Source: Mariprofundus sp.
GTDB lineage: Bacteria; Pseudomonadota; Zetaproteobacteria; Mariprofundales; Mariprofundaceae
Direction of reading: 5' to 3'
Length of the DNA stretch: 44,383 nucleotides
NCBI GenBank assembly: GCA_030951045.1
Contig: JAUZQJ010000043.1
Location: forward strand, 1-44,383
Below, piece by piece: positions 1 to 7,924 of this stretch. The position numbers and the translations under genes are program-made. Under the pieces are notes generated by a model. That model had not been told where the DNA came from, ran no database searches, and saw only the letters and a program-made list of their open reading frames with translations. The stretch's first letter is position 1; each line of letters starts with the position of its first letter.

Positions 1-177
1 CTGGTCAAATGCGGTACGCAGATCATCTTCAAGGCCGATAGCAAGATCACGAGAGAGAGAATAAAATGAAAACGTGATTAGTATCAGTATCGCGATGCCA
101 CCAAAGAACTGTATGGGGGAGAGCTGTTTTAATACTCCACTTAGGGCTGATGTATCAACGTGCGTGGTGTTTTTCAC
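1..177 (-). CDS. Membrane protein N-terminus, partial, unidentified
   Basis: Fifty-nine codons read leftwards off the window edge from a GTG at 177; the gene continues beyond base 1. An AGGAG Shine-Dalgarno (186-190) lies 8 nt upstream and decides the start. The N-terminus is short and polar, then comes one hydrophobic segment at about residues 22-42 (FFGGIAILILITFSFYSL), then an acidic stretch (GLEDDLRTAFDQ). That layout, a short cytoplasmic tail, a membrane helix and then an extracytoplasmic start, fits membrane-bound sensors such as chemoreceptors, kinases or GGDEF proteins, but no family motif is visible. It is divergent from mutM, with 247 nt between the starts. Confidence 0.6.
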   Translation of the reverse strand, partial: MKNTTHVDTSALSGVLKQLSPIQFFGGIAILILITFSFYSLSRDLAIGLEDDLRTAFDQ

Positions 178-424
178 AGTGCGTTCTCCTGACATGCATA
201 ACTATATTCAATCCTTGAACGGCACGGCTGAATAATGGGGTTAAAACTAATATCCAAGTGCAACCATGTATAATTTACTACATATTGGCAATAAAGAATG
301 TGTGAGAATGCTCTCTGAAAAGTTATGGTTTTGAGCTGTGAAATCATAATTGTGAAGTCAGTGTTGCATCTCTCAATTATCATGTGACTTTTTTAAAGTG
401 GGATGATGTTACAAGGAGCGAAAA

Positions 425-1255
425 ATGCCTGAATTGCCTGAAGTTGAAACGGTACGAGCCGGGCTTGAGCCACTGCTGACAGATAGAGATATCATCGGTG
501 TAATCTGTCATCGCAGCTCTTTGCGTTATCCGTTGCCTGATTTGTCACTGTTGCAGGGCAAGCGAGTGAAAGCGGTTCGCAGGCGTGCTAAGTATCTGTT
601 GTTTGATATTGAGGATGCTAATACTGAGCGTGCAAAGGTGCTTGTTTGGCACTTGGGTATGACCGGGCAGTTTCATGTGTTACCTGAACAGGCCAAATGT
701 GGCTTACATGAACATGTCTGTTTCAACCTTAGTGATGGACAAAGTTTGCGTTATCGCGATGCGCGGCGCTTTGGTTATGCGGGACTGTTGTATGCCGATA
801 AGCTTGAACAACATGCCTGGTTTGCAGCTCTTGGGCCGGAGCCACTGTCCGATACTTTTGGTGTGGAGTATTTGGCTAAAGCCTGTGCGGGGCGTAAAGC
901 GCCTGTCAAAAACGTCATTATGGATGCGGGTATCGTGGTTGGCGTGGGTAACATCTATGCCTCGGAGTCCTTGTTCAGAGCTGGTATTCACCCGACCAGA
1001 GCGGCAGGTAGAATTTCTACTGAGCGATTGCAGCTATTGGTGAAGGTGATCCGGCAGGTGTTGAGAGAAGCTATTGATGCTGGCGGCTCAACGATCAGTG
1101 ATTTTGTTCATGCTGATGGTAAGCCCGGGTATTTTGCACATAGCTTTCAAGTTTATGGTCGACAGGGAGAGCGCTGTTTTGCATGTGATAAGCTGATTAA
1201 GCGTATCTCGCAAGCTGGACGCAGTACATTTTATTGCTCTAACTGTCAGCATTAA
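425..1255 (+). CDS. mutM: Formamidopyrimidine-DNA glycosylase (Fpg/MutM)
   Basis: Base-excision repair glycosylase/AP lyase that removes 8-oxoguanine and formamidopyrimidines from DNA. It starts MPELPEVE, giving the catalytic Pro2 and Glu3 of the family. The conserved Lys is in RRAKYLLF (K56). The DNA-binding H2TH region (VGNIYASESLF) is central. A C-terminal zinc finger has the form CFAC-x16-CSNC near residues 250-273. At 276 aa it is full length. AAGGAG at 413-418 supports the ATG at 425. It is followed after 240 nt by recQ in the same direction, another DNA-maintenance gene. No lesions are seen. Confidence 0.97.
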   Translation: MPELPEVETVRAGLEPLLTDRDIIGVICHRSSLRYPLPDLSLLQGKRVKAVRRRAKYLLFDIEDANTERAKVLVWHLGMTGQFHVLPEQAKCGLHEHVCFNLSDGQSLRYRDARRFGYAGLLYADKLEQHAWFAALGPEPLSDTFGVEYLAKACAGRKAPVKNVIMDAGIVVGVGNIYASESLFRAGIHPTRAAGRISTERLQLLVKVIRQVLREAIDAGGSTISDFVHADGKPGYFAHSFQVYGRQGERCFACDKLIKRISQAGRSTFYCSNCQH

Positions 1256-1495
1256 CAGAGATACACCGCCATAGCAGAAAAAGTTGAAGAGTGGTGAAAA
1301 AACTTGCGCTTTAATTTGCGATGTGATTCAATGACTAAAATAAGCCGTAAAATAGCTCTGTAACAGGCCCTATTGATGGGTAAATAGTATTTAAAGACAT
1401 TCATGTCACTGTAATGAACGCTGATCAATATTGATCCATACGACATAATAATTAGATGATAAAGCATTGGGTACTGCCCAGTGTGAGAGGATAGA

Positions 1496-3661
1496 ATGGC
1501 AACGAAGAAAGTAAAAGAACAAGCGCGTAAGGTACTCAAAGATAGCTTTGGTTATGATTCATTTCGGCCGATGCAGGAAGATATCATTTGTGCACTTATG
1601 GATGGTAAAGATGCCTTTGTATTGATGCCAACAGGTGGCGGTAAGTCACTGTGTTACCAGATTCCAGCCATGATGCGTCCGGGTACGGGGATTGTAGTAT
1701 CACCATTGATCTCTTTGATGAAAGATCAGGTTGATGCGTTGAATGCCTGTGGTGTGAAAGCTGCATATTATAATTCATCGTTAAAAGCTGCCGATGCGAA
1801 GGATGTGCTGGAGCGATTTGAATCCGGTGATCTGGATATGCTCTATGCTGCGCCAGAGCGCCTGCTTTCCAAGCCATTTCTTGCAAAATTACAAAAATTA
1901 GAGCTTTCAATGTTCGCTATTGATGAAGCGCATTGTGTATCACAATGGGGTCATGACTTCAGACCGGAATATGTACGTCTGGGTGAATTGCGTGAAATTT
2001 TCCCTGATGTGCCGATGCTGGCACTTACTGCGACGGCTGATGAACATACACGAGAAGATATTAGTGAGCGCCTGAAGCTGGAAAAAGCTCAGCGTTTTAC
2101 GGCGAGTTTTGATCGCCCTAATATTCGTTATCTGGTAGCTGAAAAGCGTCAGCCATTGACCCAGATTTTACAATTTTTAGAAAGCTGGCAGAACTGTTCA
2201 GGTGTGATTTATTGTCTGTCGAGAAAACGGGTGGAAGATCTGGCCGTGAATTTACAGCGTCACGGTATTCGTGCAGCAGCTTATCATGCCGGTATTCCGG
2301 GCCGTTCGCGTGAAAAGGTGCAGGATGATTTCTTGCGCGACCGTGTGAAAGTGATTGTGGCGACCATTGCCTTTGGTATGGGGGTTGATAAACCCAATGT
2401 GCGTTTTGTGATTCACCATGATATTCCCAAGAGTATTGAATCTTATTATCAGGAAACAGGGCGTGCCGGCCGTGACGGCTTGGAATCGGAAGCGTTGATG
2501 TTGTATGGCTCCGGTGATGTGAATCTGGTTCGTCGCCTGATTGAGAATGTGGAAAATATCGATCAGCGTCGTGTGGAAGTGCATAAACTCAATAGTATGG
2601 TGGGCTTTTCTGAGGCGTTGACATGTCGCCGCCGTGTATTGCTTGGTTATTTCGGAGAGGCGTTGGAAGAACCATGTGGTAACTGTGATGTCTGTCTTGA
2701 TCCACCGAAAACCTATGATGCAACCGAGCTTGCTGTGGCTGCGTTGCAATGTGTGCGTGAGGTAAAGGGCCACTTTGGCATGGGGTATATTATTGATGTG
2801 CTGCGTGGTTCAAACAATGCGCGTATCAAAGAAAATAAACATGACAAGATCAAAAGTCATGGTGCCGGTGCGGATATCAATGCTGATGAGTGGACATCTA
2901 TTTTGCGTCAAATGGTGCATCATGGTTATTTTATGCAGGATGTATCCAAGCGTGCCGCCATGTTGGCGACCAAGAAGGCTGAATTTATTGGTGCCGGTGA
3001 GCCGATCATGCTGGCCAAGTATCAGCCTGGTATTAGAAGGCAGTTTAAACGCTTGGGTATGGCGCGTGATGAGCTCCTGTTCAAGAAGCTTGTAGCACTG
3101 CGCGAAGAGTTGGGCGAAAAAGAAGATGTGCCACCGCATGTTGTCTTTAATGATGTGACACTCACTGAAATGAGTCAACGTAAGCCGGATACTGATAAAG
3201 CTATGCGTTTGATCAGTGGTGTGGGTGAACATAAGCTGGAAGCATATGGTGATGCCTTTATTGCGCTGATTAAAAAGCACGGTGATAGCAAGGCCAGTAA
3301 AAAAGCCAAGGATGACAGCAAGGATATTCCGATGCTGATCGCTAAAGGCCCTGGCTTGAATGAAACACAGACCTACACGCTGGCTCTGTACCGTAAAGGC
3401 CTGACGCTGGCTGAAAATGCTGCGCAGCAGGGTGTGAGTGAAACTACAGTTCTCAAGCATTACGTTACCATTATTCGTGCCGGTCAGTATCTCGATGTGC
3501 CAGCCTACATTGGTAAAGATTTTGAGACGGTGATGAACGAGCTTACGGATGCAGATCCGTATGCTTCACTCTCAGAAATTAAATCCGATCTATCCGTGGA
3601 TTTGAATAATGAAGAGTTTCGTCTGGTGTTAGCATGGCGTGAAGCGATCGGCGTCGCATAG
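1496..3661 (+). CDS. recQ: ATP-dependent DNA helicase RecQ
   Basis: 3'-5' superfamily 2 helicase of recombination and fork repair. Walker A is PTGGGKS (K50), with DEAH at 143-146 and the aromatic-rich loop AHCVSQWGHDFRPEY directly after it. Helicase motif VI is QETGRAGRDG. Four zinc-binding cysteines in the RecQ-Ct region are in CRRR and CGNCDVC. A winged-helix RQC domain and an HRDC domain (RDELLFKKLVALREEL onward) follow. The final ~110 residues contain a predicted helix-turn-helix (LTLAENAAQQGVSETTVLKHY) of the extra C-terminal type found in some RecQ proteins, which explains 721 aa against about 610 in E. coli. GAGAGG at 1485-1490 serves the ATG. Confidence 0.97.
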   Translation: MATKKVKEQARKVLKDSFGYDSFRPMQEDIICALMDGKDAFVLMPTGGGKSLCYQIPAMMRPGTGIVVSPLISLMKDQVDALNACGVKAAYYNSSLKAADAKDVLERFESGDLDMLYAAPERLLSKPFLAKLQKLELSMFAIDEAHCVSQWGHDFRPEYVRLGELREIFPDVPMLALTATADEHTREDISERLKLEKAQRFTASFDRPNIRYLVAEKRQPLTQILQFLESWQNCSGVIYCLSRKRVEDLAVNLQRHGIRAAAYHAGIPGRSREKVQDDFLRDRVKVIVATIAFGMGVDKPNVRFVIHHDIPKSIESYYQETGRAGRDGLESEALMLYGSGDVNLVRRLIENVENIDQRRVEVHKLNSMVGFSEALTCRRRVLLGYFGEALEEPCGNCDVCLDPPKTYDATELAVAALQCVREVKGHFGMGYIIDVLRGSNNARIKENKHDKIKSHGAGADINADEWTSILRQMVHHGYFMQDVSKRAAMLATKKAEFIGAGEPIMLAKYQPGIRRQFKRLGMARDELLFKKLVALREELGEKEDVPPHVVFNDVTLTEMSQRKPDTDKAMRLISGVGEHKLEAYGDAFIALIKKHGDSKASKKAKDDSKDIPMLIAKGPGLNETQTYTLALYRKGLTLAENAAQQGVSETTVLKHYVTIIRAGQYLDVPAYIGKDFETVMNELTDADPYASLSEIKSDLSVDLNNEEFRLVLAWREAIGVA

Positions 3662-3689
3662 CCTCCATATCACCCCTGATTTTCCTAAT

Positions 3690-3920
3690 CACTGTGTTGA
3701 AAAGTGCTCACAAAAGGCAGGATGCTGTTTGCACAACCGATAGGTTGCTTGAGAGGGGCATGGATGCCCCGAATACTTACATTTAGTACGCTTCGTATTT
3801 TCGCCTTGTTATTAGAAAAAATCAGGAGCAATCTGAAAGCTATGCTCTGTTTATAGGAGCTCTGAATTCTCTGATGAGACCAATTAAAAAGCCCGCGTAC
3901 TATGTATGCGGGCTTTTTTT
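3690..3920 (+). ncRNA. Candidate structured small RNA with GGA motifs (CsrB/RsmZ-like?)
   Basis: No convincing protein is encoded here. The sequence holds several short hairpins: CAACC-GATA-GGTTG (3734-3747), GGGGCA-TGGA-TGCCCC (3755-3770) and GAGCA...TGCTC (3826-3847). The last element is a 10-bp stem followed by seven T (3891-3920). GGA motifs recur: CAGGATG (3718-3724), CATGGATG in a hairpin loop (3759-3766), CAGGAGC (3823-3829) and TAGGAGC (3855-3860 region). CAGGATG and hairpin-presented GGA are the hallmarks of CsrA-sequestering RNAs, but only four copies are present and no clean promoter was found. It could equally be the recQ 3' UTR. Boundaries and strand are inferred from the terminator. 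Confidence 0.3.
3886..3920 (+). terminator. Strong intrinsic terminator, likely bidirectional
   Basis: A 10-bp stem GCCCGCGTAC / GTATGCGGGC (3891-3900 with 3904-3913, one G-T pair) closes a TAT loop. It is followed by TTTTTTT and preceded by AAAAA, so it can act on both strands. It ends the recQ transcript or the candidate small RNA. Confidence 0.9.
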
Positions 3921-4330
3921 GTTGGTTCATTGCAAATTAGCGGGAACTATGAACGTACATGATTACGTACAAAGTTCAGCTATCTTACGATTTATTAAAA
4001 AAGAAAGAGAACGCATTCCTTTAATTAAAGAGAGACAAGGTAAGTGAGCCCAAGGAGCTCCCTTGGGGGTGATCACACGAATGGACACGAATATCTCCAA
4101 GGTACTTTCTTTGCGCCAGCGCATTCACCTTGTAAGGCAATGATCATAGATTTTTAATTCGTGGAATTCGTGGAATTCGTGGCTAAGCTTTTCTTTATTC
4201 GCCTATCCATCACGCCACAGTTTCTTTTCCCTCGTATGCCCAAATCAGTATTTCCGAGCTTCCGCGATGAATCTGTTTTTGTAAGTGGAGAAGTTCATAA
4301 GTTCAGAAAATATACGGTATTGTGTATTGT
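3921..4330. other. Gene-free stretch with hairpin and repeats
   Basis: No gene is supported in this 410-nt region. It holds a 7-bp perfect hairpin CCCAAGG-AGCTC-CCTTGGG at 4049-4067 without a T-tract. Two CACGAAT copies (4076-4082, 4086-4092) and three inverted ATTCGTG copies (4157-4181) frame about 64 nt. The region lies between the convergent ends of recQ and ychJ. Confidence 0.6.
4076..4181. repeat. CACGAAT / ATTCGTG inverted repeat cluster
   Basis: Left arm: CACGAAT twice with a 10-nt period (4076-4092). Right arm: ATTCGTGGA in near three tandem copies with a 9-nt period (4157-4181), the reverse complement of the left motif. The arms enclose 64 nt with no ORF. From memory, CACGAAT/ATTCGTG iterations of this kind occur between genes in many unrelated bacteria. 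Nothing here shows a transposase or a target duplication. Confidence 0.5.
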
Positions 4331-4774
4331 TTAACTTTTTCCACAGCAGCGTTTGGTTTTTAGGCCGCTATTGCAGGGGCAGGGTGCGTTTCGTCCTGCT
4401 TCTAAGATTTCGCACTTGCCATCCAGATAGCGCCAGTGACCATCTACTTGTTGAAAACGGCTGCTTTCATGCAGCAGCATAATCTTTGACTCTTCTTTAA
4501 AACCAGCGATAAATTCGACGCAGTCGTGGCTGCTTTTGACAATGCTCAGCCCCAGCCAGTCAGTGGATGTCGGAGATACCGACGATGGGCGGGTGTCCGG
4601 GTGCCAGCTTGTGTGCAGGTAATCCCAACAGCCTAATACATAAGCTGTATAGCGCGAGCGCATGAGTGTTTCAGGGCTGCTTGCACTGTCGTTGTCGATA
4701 AGAGTTTTACAGCAATTGGCCAAGCTATTGCCGCTGCCACAAGGGCAGGGGGCGAGTTCATTGACTGATTTCAT
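4331..4774 (-). CDS. ychJ: YchJ-family SEC-C motif protein
   Basis: A 147-aa protein of the YchJ/UPF0225 family; the biochemical role is unknown. SEC-C-type metal-binding motifs sit at both ends: CPCGSG...CC at residues 10-23 and APCPCNSGLKTKRCCG at the C-terminus. The middle holds the family segment SRYTAYVLGCWDYLHTSWHP and ends KCEILEAGRN. A longer frame reaches 4870, but the ATG at 4774 gives the family N-terminus (MKSVNELAPCPCGSG). This start lies 17 nt inside the upstream ycgN gene, so it is probably translationally coupled. No separate Shine-Dalgarno is obvious. Confidence 0.85.
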   Translation of the reverse strand: MKSVNELAPCPCGSGNSLANCCKTLIDNDSASSPETLMRSRYTAYVLGCWDYLHTSWHPDTRPSSVSPTSTDWLGLSIVKSSHDCVEFIAGFKEESKIMLLHESSRFQQVDGHWRYLDGKCEILEAGRNAPCPCNSGLKTKRCCGKS

Positions 4775-5198
4775 CGGGGTCAATGATGTGACGAATGATA
4801 TCTTCTTCCGTGAACTGCTCACCACATACGGTTTTGTTTTGTAACGATATTTTTGCTTGATGCACGGCATTTTTATCGTGGCATATCAGGTGATGCCATG
4901 GAAAAAGAGGCTTGCCTTCATGCAGCAATCGATAAGCACAGGTGGTAGGGAGCCAGTTGAATTGCTGATCGCTGAATGTGCGAATATTCATACATTCAGG
5001 TACCAATGCACTGCGTTGTTTATAATCGGTGCATTGGCATGTGTTATCATCGAAGAGTTTGCAGCGAATATCGGTATAGAGAATTTCGCCAGAATCTTCA
5101 TCTTCAAATTTCCATACGCAGCAGTGACCGCAGCCATCACAGAGTGATTCCCATTCGTCATCGGACATATCCGACAGTGTTTTTTCTTTCCAGAACAT
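4758..5198 (-). CDS. ycgN: YcgN family cysteine-cluster protein (UPF0260)
   Basis: A 146-aa cytoplasmic protein matching the YcgN family along its length: FWKEKTLSDMSDDEWESLC start, then the CDGCGHCC cluster (C-x2-C-x2-CC), a second cysteine set around RCKLFDDNTCQC, a conserved LVPECMNI, and WLPTTCAYRLL. The family is annotated as a zinc/iron-chelating domain of unknown function. It overlaps ychJ by 17 nt and follows the PhoH-type gene by 35 nt in the order of the strand map, so the three may be co-transcribed. The Shine-Dalgarno is weak (GCGAG). Confidence 0.88.
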   Translation of the reverse strand: MFWKEKTLSDMSDDEWESLCDGCGHCCVWKFEDEDSGEILYTDIRCKLFDDNTCQCTDYKQRSALVPECMNIRTFSDQQFNWLPTTCAYRLLHEGKPLFPWHHLICHDKNAVHQAKISLQNKTVCGEQFTEEDIIRHIIDPDEISQ

Positions 5199-5233
5199 GA
5201 AGAGCTCGCTTAAAATATTTTGACGTGCATGCG

Positions 5234-6601
5234 TTATAGTACTTCAACAGCTTTGGCAGCTAGTCGGGATCGTTCGCTGGCTTTTAAGGCGATGTGGCCG
5301 GCGTATTCCCAGTCAGCAAAGGCAGATACTGCTTGTGTCAGCCCGTTGGTGTGGGCGGTTAAATAAGGTGTGTCAATCTGAGCATTGTTGCCAAGAATGA
5401 TCAATTTTGAGTCCTCACCCATGCGGGTGACAATGGTTTTCATCTGATGAGGGGTCAGGTTCTGGGCCTCATCAACGATTAACCATGTTTTGGTGAAAGT
5501 GCGGCCACGCGCATAAGAGAGGGCGGCAATTTCAATGCGATTCTGCCCCAAAATATCGGCAATATTTTGTGCTTCATCGCCCAGCAGGATGGAAAGATTG
5601 TCGGTAATAGCTCCCATCCATGGCTCCAGTTTTTCACGTTCGGTGCCGGGTAAGAATCCGATATCCTGCCCCATGGGTACAGTCGCACGGGTTACCAATA
5701 TCTTTTCATACAGTCCCATATCCAGTGTTTGATGCAGGCCGGCTGCCAAAGCCAATAGTGTCTTGCCTGATCCTGCCAGGCCCATCATGGCGACCAGATC
5801 AAGGTCTGCATCCATTAGTAAATTCATGGCCATGTTCTGCTCAAGGTTGCGAGCTTGAACACCCCAGACCGCGTGTCTTTCGGTTCGATGCGATAAAATA
5901 TCCAACAGATGGACGCGGCGTTCGTCGATATTTATCTCATTGCAACGCATGGCAATTTCACGATCGCCGGGTAAAATGACGAAGGAGTTTTTGAATGGTA
6001 AGGCCATATCCTCAGGCCAGGTGACCACAAAATGATTGCCGTGGTTGTTTTCCAATACCTCAAGGTTTTCAGCCATGATTTCCCATGTTTCAAGATCAAG
6101 GCGTACCTTGCCACTAGGCAGTACAGAGAGGTCGCTGACAACCTGGTCAGAACGATAGTCTTCCGTCTTTAATCCTAATGCACGTGCTTTGATACGCAGG
6201 TTGATATCTTTGGAAACAAGAATGACTTGCCGTTCAGGGCTAGCGTTTTGGGCTGACATGGCAACGGCAATGATGCGATTGTCAGCACTGCCTTTGCTTA
6301 AAGAGTCCGGTAACAGGTCGAATGCATGATTGCTCATTTCAAAAAACAGGTGGCCGCCGCCGGGTAGAAGACAGCCCTTGGAGAGATCGCCGCACTCCTG
6401 ACTTAACTCATCGAGCTGGCGGGATACTTCGCGCACATTGCGGGCCAGCTCATCAAGCCCTTTTTTTACATGATCCATCTCTTCGAGTACCACAATGGGT
6501 AGCACTACATCGTGTTCATCAAAACGCTGCAGAGCATTGGGGTCATGGATGAGAACGTTGGTATCAAGGATATAAATCTTACGTGGCATGTCATTATTCA
6601 C
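5234..6601 (-). CDS. PhoH-like ATPase with N-terminal PIN domain
   Basis: Two-domain protein. The N-terminal PIN nuclease-like domain begins KIYILDTNVLIHDP (acidic Asp of the fold) and continues with EEMDHVKKG. The C-terminal PhoH P-loop domain has Walker A GLAGSGKT and Walker B WLIVDEAQNLTPHQMK. The PIN-PhoH family is thought to act in RNA metabolism or stress, but its substrate is not established. The start is uncertain. GTG at 6601 has AAGGGG 10 nt upstream, while the ATG at 6589 fits the usual family N-terminus but lacks a Shine-Dalgarno. The annotated 455 aa uses the GTG. No lesion is seen. Confidence 0.92.
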   Translation of the reverse strand: MNNDMPRKIYILDTNVLIHDPNALQRFDEHDVVLPIVVLEEMDHVKKGLDELARNVREVSRQLDELSQECGDLSKGCLLPGGGHLFFEMSNHAFDLLPDSLSKGSADNRIIAVAMSAQNASPERQVILVSKDINLRIKARALGLKTEDYRSDQVVSDLSVLPSGKVRLDLETWEIMAENLEVLENNHGNHFVVTWPEDMALPFKNSFVILPGDREIAMRCNEINIDERRVHLLDILSHRTERHAVWGVQARNLEQNMAMNLLMDADLDLVAMMGLAGSGKTLLALAAGLHQTLDMGLYEKILVTRATVPMGQDIGFLPGTEREKLEPWMGAITDNLSILLGDEAQNIADILGQNRIEIAALSYARGRTFTKTWLIVDEAQNLTPHQMKTIVTRMGEDSKLIILGNNAQIDTPYLTAHTNGLTQAVSAFADWEYAGHIALKASERSRLAAKAVEVL

Positions 6602-6695
6602 GATGGTTTTTCCCCTTTGTAGATGTCTTTGTACACGCACTGCATATAATGCCATAAGCCATATCTTTAGCATCTAAAAAAATGTATTTTAAGGC

Positions 6696-6723
6696 TTGAC
6701 AGAAAAAAACTGCACGCCATGAT
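6696..6723 (+). promoter_or_regulatory. Sigma70-type promoter of tRNA-Gly
   Basis: A perfect -35 TTGACA (6696-6701), 16-nt spacer, and -10 CATGAT (6718-6723, 4 of 6). Expected transcription start is near 6730, just before the mature tRNA at 6736. Confidence 0.65.
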
Positions 6724-6735
6724 TCGCCCCGATTC

Positions 6736-6811
6736 GCGGGTATAGCTCAGTTGGTAGAGCGCGACCTTGCCAAGGTCGAGGTCACCGGTTCGAGCCCGGT
6801 TACCCGCTCCA
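6736..6811 (+). tRNA. tRNA-Gly (anticodon GCC)
   Basis: A 76-nt cloverleaf. The 7-bp acceptor stem is GCGGGTA (6736-6742) with TACCCGC (6801-6807). The D-arm is AGCTCAGTTGGTAGAGC. The anticodon loop CTTGCCAAG carries GCC. The T-arm is CCGGTTCGAGCCCGG. TCCA follows, so CCA is encoded. No mismatches in the stems. Confidence 0.97.
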
Positions 6812-6815
6812 GATT

Positions 6816-6844
6816 AAGGGGTCCTAGTGGCCCTTTTTCTTTTT
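6816..6844 (+). terminator. Probable intrinsic terminator of tRNA-Gly
   Basis: AAGGG (6816-6820) pairs with CCCTT (6831-6835) around a 10-nt loop and runs into TTTTTCTTTTT. It lies 5 nt after the tRNA. The stem is short. Confidence 0.6.
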
Positions 6845-6984
6845 CGCATGGATTGTGCGTTGTTGGCTTTGAGTGGCTTGTTTCGGTCAAAAGCAGGCGC
6901 TTATATTTTAGAATTATATAAAATATTATAGCAGCAAAGTTTTTGAACTCTGCTTATATGATACGTTCGATATCATTATGCAGT

Positions 6985-7283
6985 TTACAATATTGGAGAA
7001 TCATCAATTTTTTCTTCAAAGGCGATATTATCATCGGTATCAAACTCACTATGAAATATCTCAACTGAATCAGCGGCATCATCCAAAGATTTAAATCTTG
7101 CGATATGCGTTATTGCATCACCTGAAGAATGCCCCGTTTACCAGCACGAATAGCAACTTCATTAAAAAAAAGATGGGCCAAACGCCCAGCCATCGACCCT
7201 TTTTCAGATCCAGGGAAGCAGCGGTTTAAATCTCTTCTGTCAGGTAAATACCGTGTTTGATGAATAAACCCATACATATTCAC
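6985..7283 (-). pseudogene. Aspartoacylase/AstE-family deacylase remnant
   Basis: The frame from 7283 to 7110 reads [20 protein letters not shown], then RCFPGSEKGSMAGRLAHLF, the conserved N-terminal metal-site region of the succinylglutamate desuccinylase/aspartoacylase family. It then jumps directly to FNEVAIRAGKRGILQVM, which in the family lies far downstream, and stops. An overlapping frame (7134-6985) carries what looks like the family C-terminus, GDAITHIARFKSLDDAADSV, followed by an acidic tail. Two internal deletions and one frame change are therefore visible. Family identity comes from remembered motifs. In intact genomes a gene of this type often follows rimK, which supports the assignment. 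Confidence 0.7.
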
Positions 7284-7597
7284 AATTGGAGCGCAATAAA
7301 TCTACACCCGCAACATAAACCCATAATTCTAGCTGCCCTTACCGCTGTTGAGCGCTCCTCAGGGGTAATCTTTACAATATTTGCTGACCCGCCGCGATGT
7401 AGGTTCGAGCGAAACTCACCCTCTTTACCTTGTCGCCTCATCGCAGCAACAACCTTTCCATCCACCACCAAGCAACGGATATCAGCCCCTCCGGCTTCTT
7501 CAATAAACTCTTGAACCAGTATGTTTGCCTTTAAGCCGAGGAATGCCTCAATTACGCTTTCAGCTGCTTTATGGTTTTCAGCTAGAGCAACACCAAT
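7284..7597 (-). pseudogene. rimK: RimK (ATP-grasp glutamate ligase) fragment
   Basis: About 100 residues from the middle and C-terminal half of RimK, the ligase that adds glutamates to ribosomal protein S6. Recognisable blocks are [58 protein letters not shown], and [18 protein letters not shown]. The first ~150 residues are missing. After IMGL a 2-nt loss shifts frame (the text of [11 protein letters not shown] is readable in the next frame). The metal-binding end is then absent and the sequence runs into the aspartoacylase-type remnant. It cannot make an active ligase. Confidence 0.88.
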
Positions 7598-7797
7598 TCA
7601 CTCGCGGTATCATTTTGTTTAGGATGAACTCCAAATCGAACCCAATCTTCACTACCTTTTTTGAAGTCTTCGACATAAAAAGCATGGATACATGATGTTC
7701 TTGCACCACTGTCTAATTTTGCTTTTATCGTAGCGATACCCAAATCAGGTAAGGCTACCCATTCGCGCCATCCGACTTGAATTAAATTATTACCCAT
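7582..7797 (-). pseudogene. rimB: RimK-associated retropepsin-like protease (RimB type) fragment
   Basis: An ATG at 7797 opens MGNNLIQVGWREWVALPDLG, then IATIKAKLDSGARTSCIHAF. The latter holds the D-S/T-G-A active-site motif of the retropepsin-like proteases (often labelled ATP-dependent zinc protease) that accompany RimK. After about 63 residues (WVRFGVHPKQND) the homology stops and the frame reads into out-of-frame rimK sequence, ending at 7582. The family is normally roughly 140-170 aa, so more than half is missing. The promoter side may still be intact. Confidence 0.82.
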
Positions 7798-7858
7798 AAA
7801 TATTCTGCCCTAACCCTATGATTTAGTAATTTTTACCTGTTTATGATTCTTAGACGTT

Positions 7859-7872
7859 AGGATTCTAATCCT
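7859..7872. repeat. 14-bp palindrome upstream of the rim remnant
   Basis: AGGATTCTAATCCT: 6-bp arms around CT. It lies between the rimB-type start and the IS element, and could be an old operator. No further support is visible. Confidence 0.35.
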
Positions 7873-7924
7873 TATATAAAACATCTAGCAATATTATTTA
7901 TTGTCACGCGTCCGGGTTGGGTTA

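Noticed and set aside
3685-3930. 81-codon minus-strand ORF over the recQ downstream region
   Set aside because: It reads through a strong terminator and shows no protein features; the structured RNA explanation fits better.
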